From contig NZ_JACHXU010000013.1 of assembly GCF_014192335.1 (NCBI RefSeq), positions 124,001 to 188,000 on the forward strand: 64,000 nucleotides of DNA. The letters run 5' to 3'. Positions within the stretch are counted from its first letter, which is position 1. Every line of letters starts with the position of its first letter. The DNA comes from Aporhodopirellula rubra. Its GTDB lineage: Bacteria > Planctomycetota > Planctomycetia > Pirellulales > Pirellulaceae. Below are positions 41,156 through 51,984 of this stretch, in pieces. Made by a program: the position numbers and the translations under genes. The notes beneath the pieces were generated by a model that saw only the letters and a program-made list of their open reading frames with translations, was not told the DNA's origin and ran no database searches.

Positions 41156-42298
41156 ATGCTCCTTATCGTGTTGTTGATCTTTTCCACCGCGTTGTCGACG
41201 TTGGGATGGGTTGCGATCCCGTTGGCGCTCGGGCCTTGGCCGTGGTGGTGGCGTTTGATTTCGTTGGTGCTGTTGTCGGGGGTGATGGGGTGGATTGCCG
41301 TGATCGCCAAAATGGGAAACGAGGCGACAGGGTTGGTTTTTTTCGGAATGATCTTTGCTGCCGCTGCGTCACTGTTGCAGCCCGGTTCGGTTCGGAATTG
41401 GTTGTGGGGCATCTCGGGTCTGTGTGGATGTATCGCGTTGGTATGGATGCGAGAGGTCCGCGTTGACGCGGCGCCCACGGTCGTGCGGGCGATGTTGTTG
41501 GTCGTTGGAATCGCGGCGACCGCGGTGGTGTTGCGGTTTTTTGGGGCAAGAATGATTTGCCTGACGGGAAGCCTCGATGAGGAGGAGTTGTTGTGCGGGA
41601 CCGGTCGTGGACTGGATGATTGGTTTCTCGAGTTCGATCAGTTTGTTACTGACAACGGGCAAGGCGAGTCGGCGGCCGATCGCACCGTCGAAAGTCGTCG
41701 CGGATTCATTGAGCATCTGGGCACGTTTGGGCTTAGCGAAGCTTGGAAGCTCGCGATCGCGGATGCCGTCGAGATCGGACGCGGACGGTTGCCGATCGGG
41801 AAAGGCAGCGACGGTCGACTGGAATTCGTCCGACAATCAATCGTTCAAGTTGACGGTCAGACGGTGCAGCGTTCGCCGCTGGAAATGGTGTTGATCGGGA
41901 TTCGCGAGGTTCGTTTTTCACTCTCGCAAATGTTTGTCTGGTCAATTGCCGTCGCCGTGATAGCCGGATTGTTGAGGCGTTCGGATATTGAGTTTCCGGT
42001 GCCGTACGACTGGGATTACGGAGTGTCCGCGTTGGTCTTGCTCAGTACGACGACGTGCCTGTCCGCGATCGGTGCGTTGTCGATCACGCCCCGCCGGCTG
42101 ACTCTGTTTGTGTGTTTGGCGGTCGCGACAATCATCGCGGCGACGTCGCCAGTTGTGCTGGGGGTACAGGGCATTCGGCTCGGCCCCGTGGCGACGATGT
42201 CGGCGGTCGCGTATTTGGTGATGGCGGTGCAGTGGTTCGGATTCTCGTTGATGAGGTCCCGCGGATATCGGTGGGTCTGGGCGGGACGAACGGCGTGA
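41156..42298 (+). CDS. Polytopic membrane protein of unknown function
   Basis: The product has 380 residues. Four hydrophobic segments lie at the N-terminus (MLLIVLLIFSTALSTLGWVA; WWWRLISLVLLSGVMGWIAV; GLVFFGMIFAAAASLL; VRAMLLVVGIAATAVVLRFF). A soluble central domain of about 110 residues follows (GTGRGLDDWFLEFDQFVTDN; RRGFIEHLGTFGLSEAWKL). Four more helices close the C-terminus. I do not recognise the family. The position behind the metzincin-like gene on the same strand suggests related work, perhaps in the same membrane complex. The ATG at 41156 was preferred to the GTG directly before it. Confidence 0.7.
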   Translation: MLLIVLLIFSTALSTLGWVAIPLALGPWPWWWRLISLVLLSGVMGWIAVIAKMGNEATGLVFFGMIFAAAASLLQPGSVRNWLWGISGLCGCIALVWMREVRVDAAPTVVRAMLLVVGIAATAVVLRFFGARMICLTGSLDEEELLCGTGRGLDDWFLEFDQFVTDNGQGESAADRTVESRRGFIEHLGTFGLSEAWKLAIADAVEIGRGRLPIGKGSDGRLEFVRQSIVQVDGQTVQRSPLEMVLIGIREVRFSLSQMFVWSIAVAVIAGLLRRSDIEFPVPYDWDYGVSALVLLSTTTCLSAIGALSITPRRLTLFVCLAVATIIAATSPVVLGVQGIRLGPVATMSAVAYLVMAVQWFGFSLMRSRGYRWVWAGRTA

Positions 42299-42471
42299 TT
42301 CCGTCGGGGGGCGAGGTTGAGTGACGGGGTGATGAGTGAGAGGAAGAGAGTGATTTGTGTTCCCTTTTTGAGACTCGTGAAATCCTTCTGTTTCACAAAT
42401 CGAGACTCTTGGCTACAATGGAACTCCCGCCTCGCGACTGCTGTGTCGCTGTTCGCTCGCCCCTGAAGTCG

Positions 42472-45400
42472 ATGGATTTTGCGATGGTATCAAGGTGTCT
42501 TGCAATCGCTCGCGTTCTGCTTTTGCTGAACTTAGCCGCTTTCTGCGGAGGGATTGCCGCCGGTGACGAAGGAGTGTCGTTTCAAAACGATATTCGGCCG
42601 TTGCTTTCGGACCGCTGTTTCGCCTGCCACGGTCCGGACGAGAACAACCGAGAATCGGGGGTGCGTCTCGATACCGCCGAAGGCGTCGCGTCGGTCATTG
42701 ACCTTGATGCGTGGGACGAAAGTCTATTGATCGAACGTGTCCGCACCGACGACCCTGACATGGTGATGCCACCTGCGGAATACCACAAACCGCTCGATAA
42801 GGACTCGATCGACCTGCTCGAGAAATGGGTTCGCAGTGGCGCCGAGGTGCAGGCACATTGGTCTTTCATTCAGCCTGTCAAACATTCGCTCAAAGAGGCC
42901 AGTGAAGCTGCTGAACAAGAAATTGCCGAAGAAGGTAGCGGAGAAGTTGTGGCCGTCGAGGAAGCAGCGGCGGGCGATCCCGTGATCGATCGCGTGGATC
43001 GCTGGATCGATGCGGCATTGGCGAAGCGATCGCTTGTTGCCAACGGTCCGGCCGACCGCGCCACGCTCGCTCGCCGTGTGACGTTGGATTTGACCGGATT
43101 GCCGCCGACGTGGGCTCAAGTGCAACGGTTTGTTAGTGATAACTCACCTGACGCATATGAGAACTATATTGATGAGTTGATGGCGACGCCCGCGTATGGC
43201 GAACACATGACGCGGTATTGGCTCGATCTCGTGCGTTACGGCGACACGCACGGGATGCATCTGGATAACTATCGCGAGATGTGGCCGTATCGAGATTGGG
43301 TGATTGAATCGTTCAATCAGAACAAGCCGATGGATGTTTTCATCACCGAACAGCTCGCCGGTGATCTCTTGCCCGATGCCACCATCGCTCAGAAGATCGC
43401 GTCGGGGTTCAATCGATTGAATGTCACGACCAACGAAGGCGGATCGATTTATGATGAAGTCTTCACGCGAAATGTGATCGACCGCACTGATGCGTTCGGA
43501 ACCGTTTTCTTAGGACTGACGACGGGCTGTGCGGTTTGCCACGACCATAAGTTTGACCCGATATCACAGCGTGATTTTTTTGCGTTGTCGGCGTTCTTCA
43601 ATTCGCTCGACGGGCGAGCGATGGACGGGAATGTGAAAGATCACGCGCCGTCGATTCGCGTTCCGAGCGAAGAGGACACACAAAAACTCGCCGAGATCGA
43701 TTCCGAGCTTGCCATCTTGGACGAGCAGATTGCCGGTGATCTCCCGGAGGTGGACGAGGCCGAGAAAGTTTGGGTCGCATCCTTGGCGAACAAGCCCAAC
43801 GACGTCCATGCGGGGATCGTCGTTCGATCTGCGTCGGCGAAGGCGGAGACGGAGGTGAGCGTTGTTGACGATGAAGTCGTGCATATCGGTGAAAACGTTT
43901 CGGAAAAAGACACGATTGAAATCGAGGCCGAATTACCGCCGGGTGCATGGCGGATGATTGAACTGAGTGCATTGACGGACGAAAAGAACCCACGCGTCGG
44001 AACGGCGGTCAACGGCAACGCGGTGCTCAGCGAAATTGTATTGAAAACCCGGCCCCACGGCAGTGAAGAATGGTTGCCGATCGAGATCACCTCCGGCGTC
44101 GCCAGCCACCAACAAAAAGGTGACGGATTCGCGGTTGAGCGTGCCTTCGATGGAAAATTGGATGCGACTCAAGGCTGGGCCGTCGGCGGACACGAGAGCA
44201 ACGGCGACCGGTCGGCGTGGTTCCGATTGTCGTCCGTGATCGAGTCGTCGGGAGATGAGCCGACGAGTCTACGGATCGAATTGCATTATCAATCAGTGCA
44301 TGCATCGCACGCGCTTCGCGACGTTCGGTTCACAGCGTATGAGTCGCCGGAGGCGGTACCCGCGTCACAAAAGATTCAGTTGTCCGAAGTGCATGTCGTC
44401 GGCCCGTTGTCCGTTGAAAAAGCATCAGGTGCTTACGAACATGAGTATGCGGGTGAGAAGGCGGACGCGTTTGATCCAGACGCGGTCGTGCCGGTCGGCG
44501 AGACGGAAATGCGTTGGGAGCAACATGTTGACGTGTCTCTCGTTGTGAGGAATGACTTGCCGTACCGTGAAGACGGACCGTCGGTCACTTTGTTGCATCA
44601 AACGTTGCAATCGCCCTCGGACGCGACGGTCAATTTGATGATTGGTAGCGACGACGGTTACGTTGTCTACCTCAATGGCAAGAAGGTCGCGCAATCACGC
44701 GGCAAACATTCGCTCAAACCGTTGTCGGCAACGCATGAGTTGAAGGTTCGAAAAGGTGACAATCATCTGTTCGTTAAGCACGTTCACCATGAGGGTGCCG
44801 CAGGAATAACCTATGCATTTGCGTCTCGAATGGTCGAGTTGTCCGAAAGGGTGCGTGAGCGACTCGTTGCGGTCGAGCCCGGCACCGATGACGCGGCTGC
44901 ATTGCGGCGTTTTTTCCGTGATGTGTATTGCCAGTCGCCTCAATGGCTCGCGTTGCAGGACATGCGAAACGGTTTGGCAAAGCTGCGGTCGGAGACTGAG
45001 GGCAAGATCCCGACAACGTTGGTGTGGAAGGAAACCGCGGAGCCGAGAAAGGCTCACGTGCTGCTGCGAGGGCAATACGATGCTCCAGGCGACGTGGTCG
45101 AACGCGACGTTCCCTCGTTCTTGTCGCCGATCGACAAGTCGAACCCGCCCGACCGATTGGATCTCGCCGAGTGGTTGGTCGCTCCTGAGAATCCGTTGAC
45201 CGCGCGTGTGGCCGTAAACCGTTTTTGGCAGCAACTCTTTGGGACCGGGTTGGTCAAAACGAGTGAGGATTTCGGGAGTCAGGGGACTCCTCCGTCGCAC
45301 CCGGAATTGCTCGATGAGTTGGCGATCGACTTCCGTGATAGCGGATGGGATGTCAAAGCGTTCATGAAACGGTTGGTGATGACTGACGCGTATCGCCGAG

Positions 45401-46086
45401 ATGCGAGGGCGAGTCGCGAGATGTTGGCCGTCGATCCGAATAACCGCTTGCTCGCACGGGGCCCGCGTTATCGGCTCGATGCCGAGGTGCTTCGAGATCA
45501 GATTCTCGCCGTTTCCGGATTACTCGTGGATCAAGTCGGTGGGCCGAGCGTGAAGCCACCGCAGCCGGCCGGATTGTGGGCTGCGGTCGGTTACACGGAT
45601 TCGAACACGGCGACGTTTGTTCCCGATGAGGGCGACAAGGTCTACCGTCGCAGTGTCTACACGTTTTGGAAACGCACCAGTGCTCCGGCCGTGATGGCGA
45701 CGTTCGATGCGCCGAGTCGCGAATCGTGCACGGCTCGTCGCGAACGTACCAACACGCCTCTTCAGGCGTTGTTGATGCTTAACGAGCCGCAAACGTTGGA
45801 GGCGTCTTTGGAACTTGCCAAGCAGACCATCGCCATCGCCGAAGTCGACAATGAAGAGCTCGACAATGAAATTCGCATGCGTGGTTTATTTGAACGCGTG
45901 GTCTTGCGATCACCAGAGCTCGTGGAACTCGAGTCGCTGGTAACGTTGCTCGACGATCTAACAACCTATTACGGCAATGAACTCGAGCAAGCGTCTGCGT
46001 TAACGGGGGCGTCGGATGCGACTTTGGCCGCATGGTCCGTCGTCGCCAGCACACTATTGAATACTGACGAGGTGGTTTCGAAATGA
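42472..46086 (+). CDS. PSCyt1/DUF1549/DUF1553 planctomycete cytochrome protein
   Basis: A giant exported protein of about 1200 residues, characteristic of planctomycetes. After a signal peptide ([20 protein letters not shown]) the PSCyt1 domain holds a c-type heme site C-F-A-C-H (about residue 48). DUF1549 follows ([40 protein letters not shown]). A central insertion of about 400 residues looks like carbohydrate-binding or discoidin/PA14 modules ([40 protein letters not shown]). DUF1553 closes the protein ([54 protein letters not shown]). The start could also be the ATG at 42484. It overlaps the DUF1501 gene by four bases (ATGA). Confidence 0.92.
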   Translation: MDFAMVSRCLAIARVLLLLNLAAFCGGIAAGDEGVSFQNDIRPLLSDRCFACHGPDENNRESGVRLDTAEGVASVIDLDAWDESLLIERVRTDDPDMVMPPAEYHKPLDKDSIDLLEKWVRSGAEVQAHWSFIQPVKHSLKEASEAAEQEIAEEGSGEVVAVEEAAAGDPVIDRVDRWIDAALAKRSLVANGPADRATLARRVTLDLTGLPPTWAQVQRFVSDNSPDAYENYIDELMATPAYGEHMTRYWLDLVRYGDTHGMHLDNYREMWPYRDWVIESFNQNKPMDVFITEQLAGDLLPDATIAQKIASGFNRLNVTTNEGGSIYDEVFTRNVIDRTDAFGTVFLGLTTGCAVCHDHKFDPISQRDFFALSAFFNSLDGRAMDGNVKDHAPSIRVPSEEDTQKLAEIDSELAILDEQIAGDLPEVDEAEKVWVASLANKPNDVHAGIVVRSASAKAETEVSVVDDEVVHIGENVSEKDTIEIEAELPPGAWRMIELSALTDEKNPRVGTAVNGNAVLSEIVLKTRPHGSEEWLPIEITSGVASHQQKGDGFAVERAFDGKLDATQGWAVGGHESNGDRSAWFRLSSVIESSGDEPTSLRIELHYQSVHASHALRDVRFTAYESPEAVPASQKIQLSEVHVVGPLSVEKASGAYEHEYAGEKADAFDPDAVVPVGETEMRWEQHVDVSLVVRNDLPYREDGPSVTLLHQTLQSPSDATVNLMIGSDDGYVVYLNGKKVAQSRGKHSLKPLSATHELKVRKGDNHLFVKHVHHEGAAGITYAFASRMVELSERVRERLVAVEPGTDDAAALRRFFRDVYCQSPQWLALQDMRNGLAKLRSETEGKIPTTLVWKETAEPRKAHVLLRGQYDAPGDVVERDVPSFLSPIDKSNPPDRLDLAEWLVAPENPLTARVAVNRFWQQLFGTGLVKTSEDFGSQGTPPSHPELLDELAIDFRDSGWDVKAFMKRLVMTDAYRRDARASREMLAVDPNNRLLARGPRYRLDAEVLRDQILAVSGLLVDQVGGPSVKPPQPAGLWAAVGYTDSNTATFVPDEGDKVYRRSVYTFWKRTSAPAVMATFDAPSRESCTARRERTNTPLQALLMLNEPQTLEASLELAKQTIAIAEVDNEELDNEIRMRGLFERVVLRSPELVELESLVTLLDDLTTYYGNELEQASALTGASDATLAAWSVVASTLLNTDEVVSK

Positions 46087-47624
46087 GTCATTTATCCGAC
46101 CAACGTATTGCTGAATTGCTGGCCGCCTCGGATGCTCAGACGCATTTGTCGCAGTTGACCCGTCGCTCGCTTTTTTCGAGTTCCGCCGTCGGGCTCGGTG
46201 CCGCGGCGCTCGCGTCACTCGATGGGACGCGTTCGCTCGGCGCGGAGTTAGCGTCCAGTGCTCCGGTGCCCGCCACGCCGACGGGTAACGAGACGGCTGT
46301 GGGTGGGCGACCGGATTTGCCGCATCATCCGCCGGCGGCCAAGCGAGCGATTTACTTGTTCATGTCTGGTGCGCCCAGCCAGATGGATATGTGGGATCAT
46401 AAACCGGAGATGGCTGACTGGTTTGACAAAGACCTGCCGGAATCGATTCGGCAGGGACAACGACTGACGACGATGACGAGTGGGCAGGCTCGTTTTCCGA
46501 TCGCGCCGAGCATCTACAAGTTTGCGCCGCACGGTCAGAACGGCACGATGGCGAGTGAGTTGATTCCGCACATGGCGGGCAAGGTCGACGAGATCGCGTT
46601 GGTGAAATCGATGTACACCGAAGCGATCAACCACGATCCGGCGATCACGTACATTTGCACCGGGAATCAATTGCCCGGAAAGGCGTCGCTCGGCGCATGG
46701 CTCAGCTATGGCCTCGGTACCGAAAACGCGGACTTGCCGGCATTCGTCGTGATGACCGCGTCATGGACGGGAAGAAAGCAGGCACAGGCGTTGTATAACC
46801 GTTTGTGGGGCAGCGGTTTTTTGCCGAGTCGCTATCAAGGCGTCGCCCTTCGCAGCACCGGTGACCCTGTCTTGTATTTATCCAATCCGTCGGGAATCGA
46901 TTCACGAGTCCGCAGGCGTATGCTCGACACGTTGGCGGACTTAAATGCGGAAACGCTTCGCCGTATCGGCGACCCGGAGACCGATGCCCGGATCGCTCAG
47001 TACGAGATGGCGTTCCGGATGCAAACGAGTGTCCCGGATTTGACTGATCTGAGTGACGAGCCCCAGCACGTTTTGGATCTTTATGGACCGGACGTTTTGA
47101 AGCCCGGTACGTTTGCAAACTGCTGTTTGATGGCGAGACGGATGGCTGAACGGGGCGTTCGCTTTACCCAGATCTTCCACCGTGGATGGGATCAACACGG
47201 CGCGTTGCCCAAAGATTTGCCGAACCAATGTCGAGATACCGACCAGCCATCGGCCGGATTGCTAACCGATCTCAAGCAACGTGGTTTGCTCGATGATACG
47301 TTGGTGGTTTGGGGGGGGGAATTTGGGCGGACGATTTATTGCCAAGGAAAATTGACCAAAGACGATTACGGTCGTGACCATCATCCAAAGTGTTTCACCG
47401 TTTGGATGGCGGGTGCGGGCATCCGGCAAGGCGTCGTGCACGGCGAGACCGATGAGTTCAGCTATAACATTCTGCGTGACCCGGTTCACATCCGCGATCT
47501 CAACGCAACCATCCTCGATCAGCTAGGCATCGATCACGAACGCTTTACCTATCCTTTCCAAGGCCTCGATCAAAAGTTGACGGGCGTAGAAGAAAGCCGT
47601 GTCGTGCGAGAGTTGCTGGTTTAG
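46083..47624 (+). CDS. DUF1501 protein, Tat-exported
   Basis: The product has 513 residues. A twin-arginine signal ([20 protein letters not shown]) indicates export of a folded protein. DUF1501 belongs to the alkaline-phosphatase-like fold. [54 protein letters not shown] and [20 protein letters not shown] are conserved and hold probable metal ligands. The C-terminus [20 protein letters not shown] is also typical. Its start overlaps the stop of the PSCyt1 gene, so both are translated from one mRNA. The pair is thought to act in polysaccharide or sulfate-ester metabolism, but the biochemical role is not established. Confidence 0.93.
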   Translation: MSHLSDQRIAELLAASDAQTHLSQLTRRSLFSSSAVGLGAAALASLDGTRSLGAELASSAPVPATPTGNETAVGGRPDLPHHPPAAKRAIYLFMSGAPSQMDMWDHKPEMADWFDKDLPESIRQGQRLTTMTSGQARFPIAPSIYKFAPHGQNGTMASELIPHMAGKVDEIALVKSMYTEAINHDPAITYICTGNQLPGKASLGAWLSYGLGTENADLPAFVVMTASWTGRKQAQALYNRLWGSGFLPSRYQGVALRSTGDPVLYLSNPSGIDSRVRRRMLDTLADLNAETLRRIGDPETDARIAQYEMAFRMQTSVPDLTDLSDEPQHVLDLYGPDVLKPGTFANCCLMARRMAERGVRFTQIFHRGWDQHGALPKDLPNQCRDTDQPSAGLLTDLKQRGLLDDTLVVWGGEFGRTIYCQGKLTKDDYGRDHHPKCFTVWMAGAGIRQGVVHGETDEFSYNILRDPVHIRDLNATILDQLGIDHERFTYPFQGLDQKLTGVEESRVVRELLV

Positions 47625-47746
47625 CGAGCGACGATGGCGTGATCATCGCTGTGTGCTCTCTGTTGGTGTATTGACCGACGGATTTCGGCGGTGGAGGCGA
47701 GCTTGTCCTGGAATCGAATGTTTGACCCTATGATGAAACGCTCGGA

Positions 47747-48214
47747 ATGTTCTCTATTTTGATTGCGGCGACGGTTGGTGCGGGTTTGGTAACGGGCCTG
47801 TTATTTGCGTTTTCCAACTTTGTCATGCGTGCGTTAGCGGACTTGCCGAGAGAGCATGGGATGTTGGCGATGCAAAGAATCAATGTGAGGATTATCAATC
47901 CGATTTTCGTCTTCTTGTTTCTTGGTACGCCCTTGCTTTGCGTGCTGATTGTGATTCATACGCTGCGGAGTCTGGAACTATCGGAGAATTGGCCCGCACT
48001 GCTCGGCTCATTGTGTTATTTGCTTGGGCCCTTTGGAGTGACGATGTTGTTTAATGTCCCTCTGAACAATCGCCTTGCAGAAGCGGACGTTACTGAAGCG
48101 GACGCCATTTGGACAGACTATCAATTGCGGTGGCAACGGTGGAATCACCTGCGGACGTGCATTGGGGTGGTTGCTGTCGCGTTGCTCGCGAGTGGTATCG
48201 CTCGGGGCATGTAA
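47747..48214 (+). CDS. DUF1772 (anthrone oxygenase-like) membrane protein
   Basis: The product has 155 residues and four membrane helices (ILIAATVGAGLVTGLLFAFS; INPIFVFLFLGTPLLCVLIV; LLGSLCYLLGPFGVTMLF; GVVAVALLASGIARGM). The motifs F-S-N-F-V-M, P-L-N-N-R-L and W-x-x-W-N-H-L-R are those of DUF1772, whose members include small oxygenase-like membrane proteins. The reaction, if any, is unknown here. A short hairpin CGCCA/TGGCG (48215-48229) follows the stop, without a T-run. Confidence 0.88.
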   Translation: MFSILIAATVGAGLVTGLLFAFSNFVMRALADLPREHGMLAMQRINVRIINPIFVFLFLGTPLLCVLIVIHTLRSLELSENWPALLGSLCYLLGPFGVTMLFNVPLNNRLAEADVTEADAIWTDYQLRWQRWNHLRTCIGVVAVALLASGIARGM

Positions 48215-48353
48215 CGCCACGTACTGGCGAATGCGCATCACGGTGAAAACCTTGTGACGAGACTCGATTCGCCCGCGGCACTTTGGCGGTCTAAGGTGGA
48301 GCGGTTCGAATCTGTCGGATGCTCGTCTGTGGTGTGCCTGCGTTGGCGTGTGG

Positions 48354-49283
48354 CTAGGCGTCGGTCGGCTTTTGGTAGAATTTGCTCAAGTCGAATTCTT
48401 GGCGTTGTTCCTGTTCCATCAGTTTGATGCGTGATTCGAGACGCTCGATTCGACGCAGCATCGCCGGGATGGTATCGCGATCGGTCTCTTCTTTGATTGG
48501 TCGTGGAACGGGCGGGTATCCGAGGTGCCGCTGCATTGCACCGAAGAGATAGACCGGGTCTTTGCGACGGTTCGCCAGCGCGATGCGACCTTCTTTTTCG
48601 CCAAACAGGAACGGGCCTTTGCCATCGAGGGGAACGTTTTCCTCGATCAACCGTCGGCGATACTCGTCGCTGGCGAGAAAGAGGAGGTCGGCCATGTCGA
48701 CGAGTCCCACGTTGGCTCGCAAGTCGAGCAGCCATTTCGTCCAATCGGCATCGTAGACGGGATCGTTGCTCATCGCGGTGAGGCCGGCGTCATAGCCGAG
48801 TCGGTTTCGCGAGATCGCTTCGAAATGGAAGAAGAAAAATCCGCTGCGAGCACGTTGCGCCATGACGGTCGGTGTCATCGCGCCGCCGCCTCGCGGGATC
48901 GTGGAGAAGGAATCTCCGAGGTTGCCTTGCGTGTCGATGGATTCCAGACGCGCGGTATAGTCGGCTCGGAGTTTCGCGTCGGCCTGCAGGACCTGTAATG
49001 CGATGTGGATTGTGAACCGGCCGGTTTCACTTTCAGATTCACGGATCAAAAAAGTTTGAAACGGAGAGAAGTAATGCGATAGTCGGGCCATCGCGTCACC
49101 CATCAGTCCGGAGTGCCGTAACTCCGTCAACATGAAATCGATCGCCATCGGCAATCGTGTCGTCGCGAGCAACTCGTGGCGGAGTTGCCCGAGGAGTTCC
49201 TGCATGGGCGTTTGTTCCGCGATCCGTTCCCGCAGAAGGTCGAATAGGTATGCCTGTTCGACGTATTCGGCGTTATCGAGCAT
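48354..49283 (-). CDS. Conserved planctomycete hypothetical protein
   Basis: The product has 309 residues from the ATG at 49283. It is largely helical and soluble. Segments such as YVEQAYLFDLLRERIAEQTP, LSHYFSPFQTFLIRESESET and LFLASDEYRRRLIEENVPLD look well conserved by composition. No catalytic motif, TM helix or signal peptide is visible. A coiled-coil C-terminal stretch (AMLRRIERLESRIKLMEQEQ) suggests oligomerisation. I cannot assign a function. Upstream in-frame codons to 49397 were excluded because they are Cys/Arg-rich and unlike the rest. Confidence 0.75.
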   Translation of the reverse strand: MLDNAEYVEQAYLFDLLRERIAEQTPMQELLGQLRHELLATTRLPMAIDFMLTELRHSGLMGDAMARLSHYFSPFQTFLIRESESETGRFTIHIALQVLQADAKLRADYTARLESIDTQGNLGDSFSTIPRGGGAMTPTVMAQRARSGFFFFHFEAISRNRLGYDAGLTAMSNDPVYDADWTKWLLDLRANVGLVDMADLLFLASDEYRRRLIEENVPLDGKGPFLFGEKEGRIALANRRKDPVYLFGAMQRHLGYPPVPRPIKEETDRDTIPAMLRRIERLESRIKLMEQEQRQEFDLSKFYQKPTDA

Positions 49284-49701
49284 GTTTATCGATTCTCGGG
49301 GCGGAGCAAGGGATCGCACAACTCTTTGATGCGGCACGCCAAAGTGAAGTGAGGGGGAGCAATCGCAACATCGCACGGTGCAACGAATGTTATACACGAC
49401 TCCGTGATCGCTTGGACTGGCCGACTCACGAGAGGGATTGGCATCGGATCCGGCACTCGGTGATCTCTGTCTGTTCCTTGATGCCCCGTTTGCTCTGCAC
49501 CGTTCGGCTCTGGCTCATGAGGCCATGACCGCTCGGCTTGCACCACTTGAGTCTCAACGTTGTTCGACTTTCGTTGAGGGAGGACGAAAGCGGATGCCAT
49601 CGGCCGTGCAGAATTGAGACTGCACGACCGCGACTGTTGGGGTGGGAGGGCGGCGTGATGCAAACGCGAGCGGTTGAAATGCCTTTGTCACCTACGCGGA
49701 A
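49284..49701. other. Intergenic region downstream of glgB
   Basis: This is 418 bp between the 3' end of glgB and the start of the hypothetical gene, both on the minus strand. No RNA gene, strong hairpin or coding frame was recognised. Confidence 0.4.
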
Positions 49702-51906
49702 CTACTGTTCCAATCGCAGGATAGTCGTCCCCAGTGGCGGCAACGTGACGGCAATGCTGTCGGGTCGACCATGGTGGCCGATGCCACGGCTGTGTTTGCC
49801 GGGATAGTTGCCAACGTTGCTGCCGCCGTACGCTTCACTGTCGCTGTTGAAAACTTCCTTCCAAAATCCCGATTCGGGGACACCGATCGGATAGTTTTCA
49901 CGCACGACGGGCGTGAAGTTGCTGCAGATGAGCATTGGTGGTGAGCCCGGCATTCCTTTGCGGAGATAAACCAACGTGCTGTCTTGAGCGTTTTGGCAAT
50001 CGACCCACTCGAATCCTTCATGACCAAAGTCGAGGTGATGAAGTGCAGGGTTGTCGATCACCAATTTGTTCAAGTCGGACACGAGTTGTTGCACGCCGCG
50101 GTGTGTTGCAAAGTCCAGCAATTGCCACTGCGGTCCGTCGTCTTCGTTCCATTCGTTCCACTGGGCGAGTTCCCCACCCATGAACAGCAGTTTCTTACCT
50201 GGGTGCGTCCACATGTAGGTGTAGAGCAACCGCAGGTTGGCGAACTTCTGCCACATGTCACCTGGCATTTGGCTGATCAGGGATCCCTTGCCGTGAACGA
50301 CTTCATCGTGCGAAAGAGGCAACATGAAGTTTTCGGTGAAGGCATAGATCAGGCTGAACGTCAATTCGTTTTGATGGTACTGACGATGGATCGGTTCGTT
50401 CCGCATGTAACGCAACGTGTCGTTCATCCAACCCATGTTCCACTTATATGTGAAGCCCAGGCCGCCTTCGCTGGTCGGTTTTGACACACCCGGCCATGCC
50501 GTTGATTCTTCGGCTGCGGTGACCACACCGGGATGGTTCTCGTGAACGGCGTCGTTGAACTCGCGGAGGAAGTCGATCGACTCGAGGTTTTCGCGTCCGC
50601 CGTAACGATTCGGAACCCACTCACCATCTTCGCGGCTGTAATCGAGGTATAGCATCGAGGCGACCGCGTCCACGCGGAGTCCATCGATGTGATACTTGTC
50701 GAGCCAGAACAACGCGTTTGCGATCAAGAAGTTCTTCACTTCGTTGCGACCGAAGTTGAAGATCATCGTTCCCCAATCGGGATGTTCGCCTTGCCGCGGG
50801 TCGGCGTGCTCGTAGAGAGCCGATCCGTCGAAGCGGCGTAGTCCGTGGTCGTCTTTGGGGAAGTGGGCGGGGACCCAATCGATCAGAACGCCGATGCCGT
50901 TTTGGTGCAGGTGGTCGACGAAGAACATGAAGTCCTCCGGGTTGCCGTGACGGCTGGTCGGGGCAAAGTAGCCGACGCTTTGGTAACCCCATGAGCCCGT
51001 GAACGGGTGCTCGCTGATCGGCATCAGTTCAACGTGCGTGAAGTTCATGCGGTGGCAGTAGTCGGACAATCGACGTGCGAGGTCGCGATAGTCGAGCCAG
51101 CCGTGTTTGCGACCGGGGCCTTTTTGCCAGCTGCCGAGGTGGACTTCGTACACGTTCATCGGTGCGTGCATCGGGTCGAACTCGGTGCGCTCCTGCATCC
51201 ACTCGTTATCGCTCCACGCGTAGGAGTTGATGTCCGAGATGATGTTCGCGGTCAGCGGTGGGAGTTCCGAAGCGAACGCGAGCGGATCGCACTTGTCCAT
51301 CCATTGGCCGGCTTCGCTGAGGACGCGGAATTTGTATCGTTGGCCGGGTTTCGCGCCGGGGATGAACAGTTCCCAAATTCCGAGGTTGGGTAGGCGTCGG
51401 GCGCCGTGTTGGCGTCCGTCCCACGAGTTGAAATCGCCGACGACCTGGATCGCTCTCGCGTTGGGCGCCCAGACGGCAAAGTTCACACCTTCGACGCCGT
51501 TAACCGTTCGCAGTTGCGCGCCGAGGCGTTCGTACAAACCGTGGTGTCGACCTTCGCCGATTAGGTAACGGTCAAAATCAGTCAGCAGACTCGGAGTGGC
51601 ATACGGGTCGGTTGTTTCAATCGTTTTGCCTTGTTTGTCTATCATCTCGACCTTGTAGTTGCTCTCTGGAGTTTCGTCAAAAATGGCTTCGAATACACCT
51701 TCGGGGTGTAAACGACGCATGGGTCTTCGGAGTCCGTTGGACGAATCGACCACCCAAATCGATTGGGCTTCGGGTTCATACATGCGGATTGCGGTCGCCT
51801 GCGTTCCACGATAATCGACTGAGTGTCTACCAAGCAAACTGCCGGGATCGGACACATTCCCGTCAATAAGCGATTGGATGCTGGAGAGGGAGAGTTGCGT
51901 ATTCAT
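49702..51906 (-). CDS. glgB: 1,4-alpha-glucan branching enzyme
   Basis: This GH13 enzyme forms alpha-1,6 branches in glycogen. At 734 residues it has the long form with an N-terminal N1 domain, then the CBM48 domain (GVNFAVWAPNARAIQVVGDF), the catalytic barrel and a C-terminal beta domain. Barrel motifs are visible: THVELMPISEHPFTGSWGYQ; GVLIDWVPAHFPKDDHGLRR; the nucleophile Asp in GLRVDAVASMLYLDYSRE; the acid/base Glu in VVTAAEESTAWPGV; and the transition-state Asp in LPLSHDEVVHGKG. It lies 78 bp downstream of the RNase H-like gene on the same strand. No other glycogen gene is in the window. Confidence 0.97.
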   Translation of the reverse strand: MNTQLSLSSIQSLIDGNVSDPGSLLGRHSVDYRGTQATAIRMYEPEAQSIWVVDSSNGLRRPMRRLHPEGVFEAIFDETPESNYKVEMIDKQGKTIETTDPYATPSLLTDFDRYLIGEGRHHGLYERLGAQLRTVNGVEGVNFAVWAPNARAIQVVGDFNSWDGRQHGARRLPNLGIWELFIPGAKPGQRYKFRVLSEAGQWMDKCDPLAFASELPPLTANIISDINSYAWSDNEWMQERTEFDPMHAPMNVYEVHLGSWQKGPGRKHGWLDYRDLARRLSDYCHRMNFTHVELMPISEHPFTGSWGYQSVGYFAPTSRHGNPEDFMFFVDHLHQNGIGVLIDWVPAHFPKDDHGLRRFDGSALYEHADPRQGEHPDWGTMIFNFGRNEVKNFLIANALFWLDKYHIDGLRVDAVASMLYLDYSREDGEWVPNRYGGRENLESIDFLREFNDAVHENHPGVVTAAEESTAWPGVSKPTSEGGLGFTYKWNMGWMNDTLRYMRNEPIHRQYHQNELTFSLIYAFTENFMLPLSHDEVVHGKGSLISQMPGDMWQKFANLRLLYTYMWTHPGKKLLFMGGELAQWNEWNEDDGPQWQLLDFATHRGVQQLVSDLNKLVIDNPALHHLDFGHEGFEWVDCQNAQDSTLVYLRKGMPGSPPMLICSNFTPVVRENYPIGVPESGFWKEVFNSDSEAYGGSNVGNYPGKHSRGIGHHGRPDSIAVTLPPLGTTILRLEQ

Positions 51907-51984
51907 GCGGTGTCTGCAAGACGTTAAAAGGTGGCCGGAGCGTGTAAGAGTTGAATATGCGAATAAAACAAAAATGATGAGCGG

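Noticed and set aside
48241-48330. T-loop-like GGTTCGAATC suggesting a tRNA gene
   Set aside because: No acceptor stem, anticodon arm or D-arm could be paired around it.
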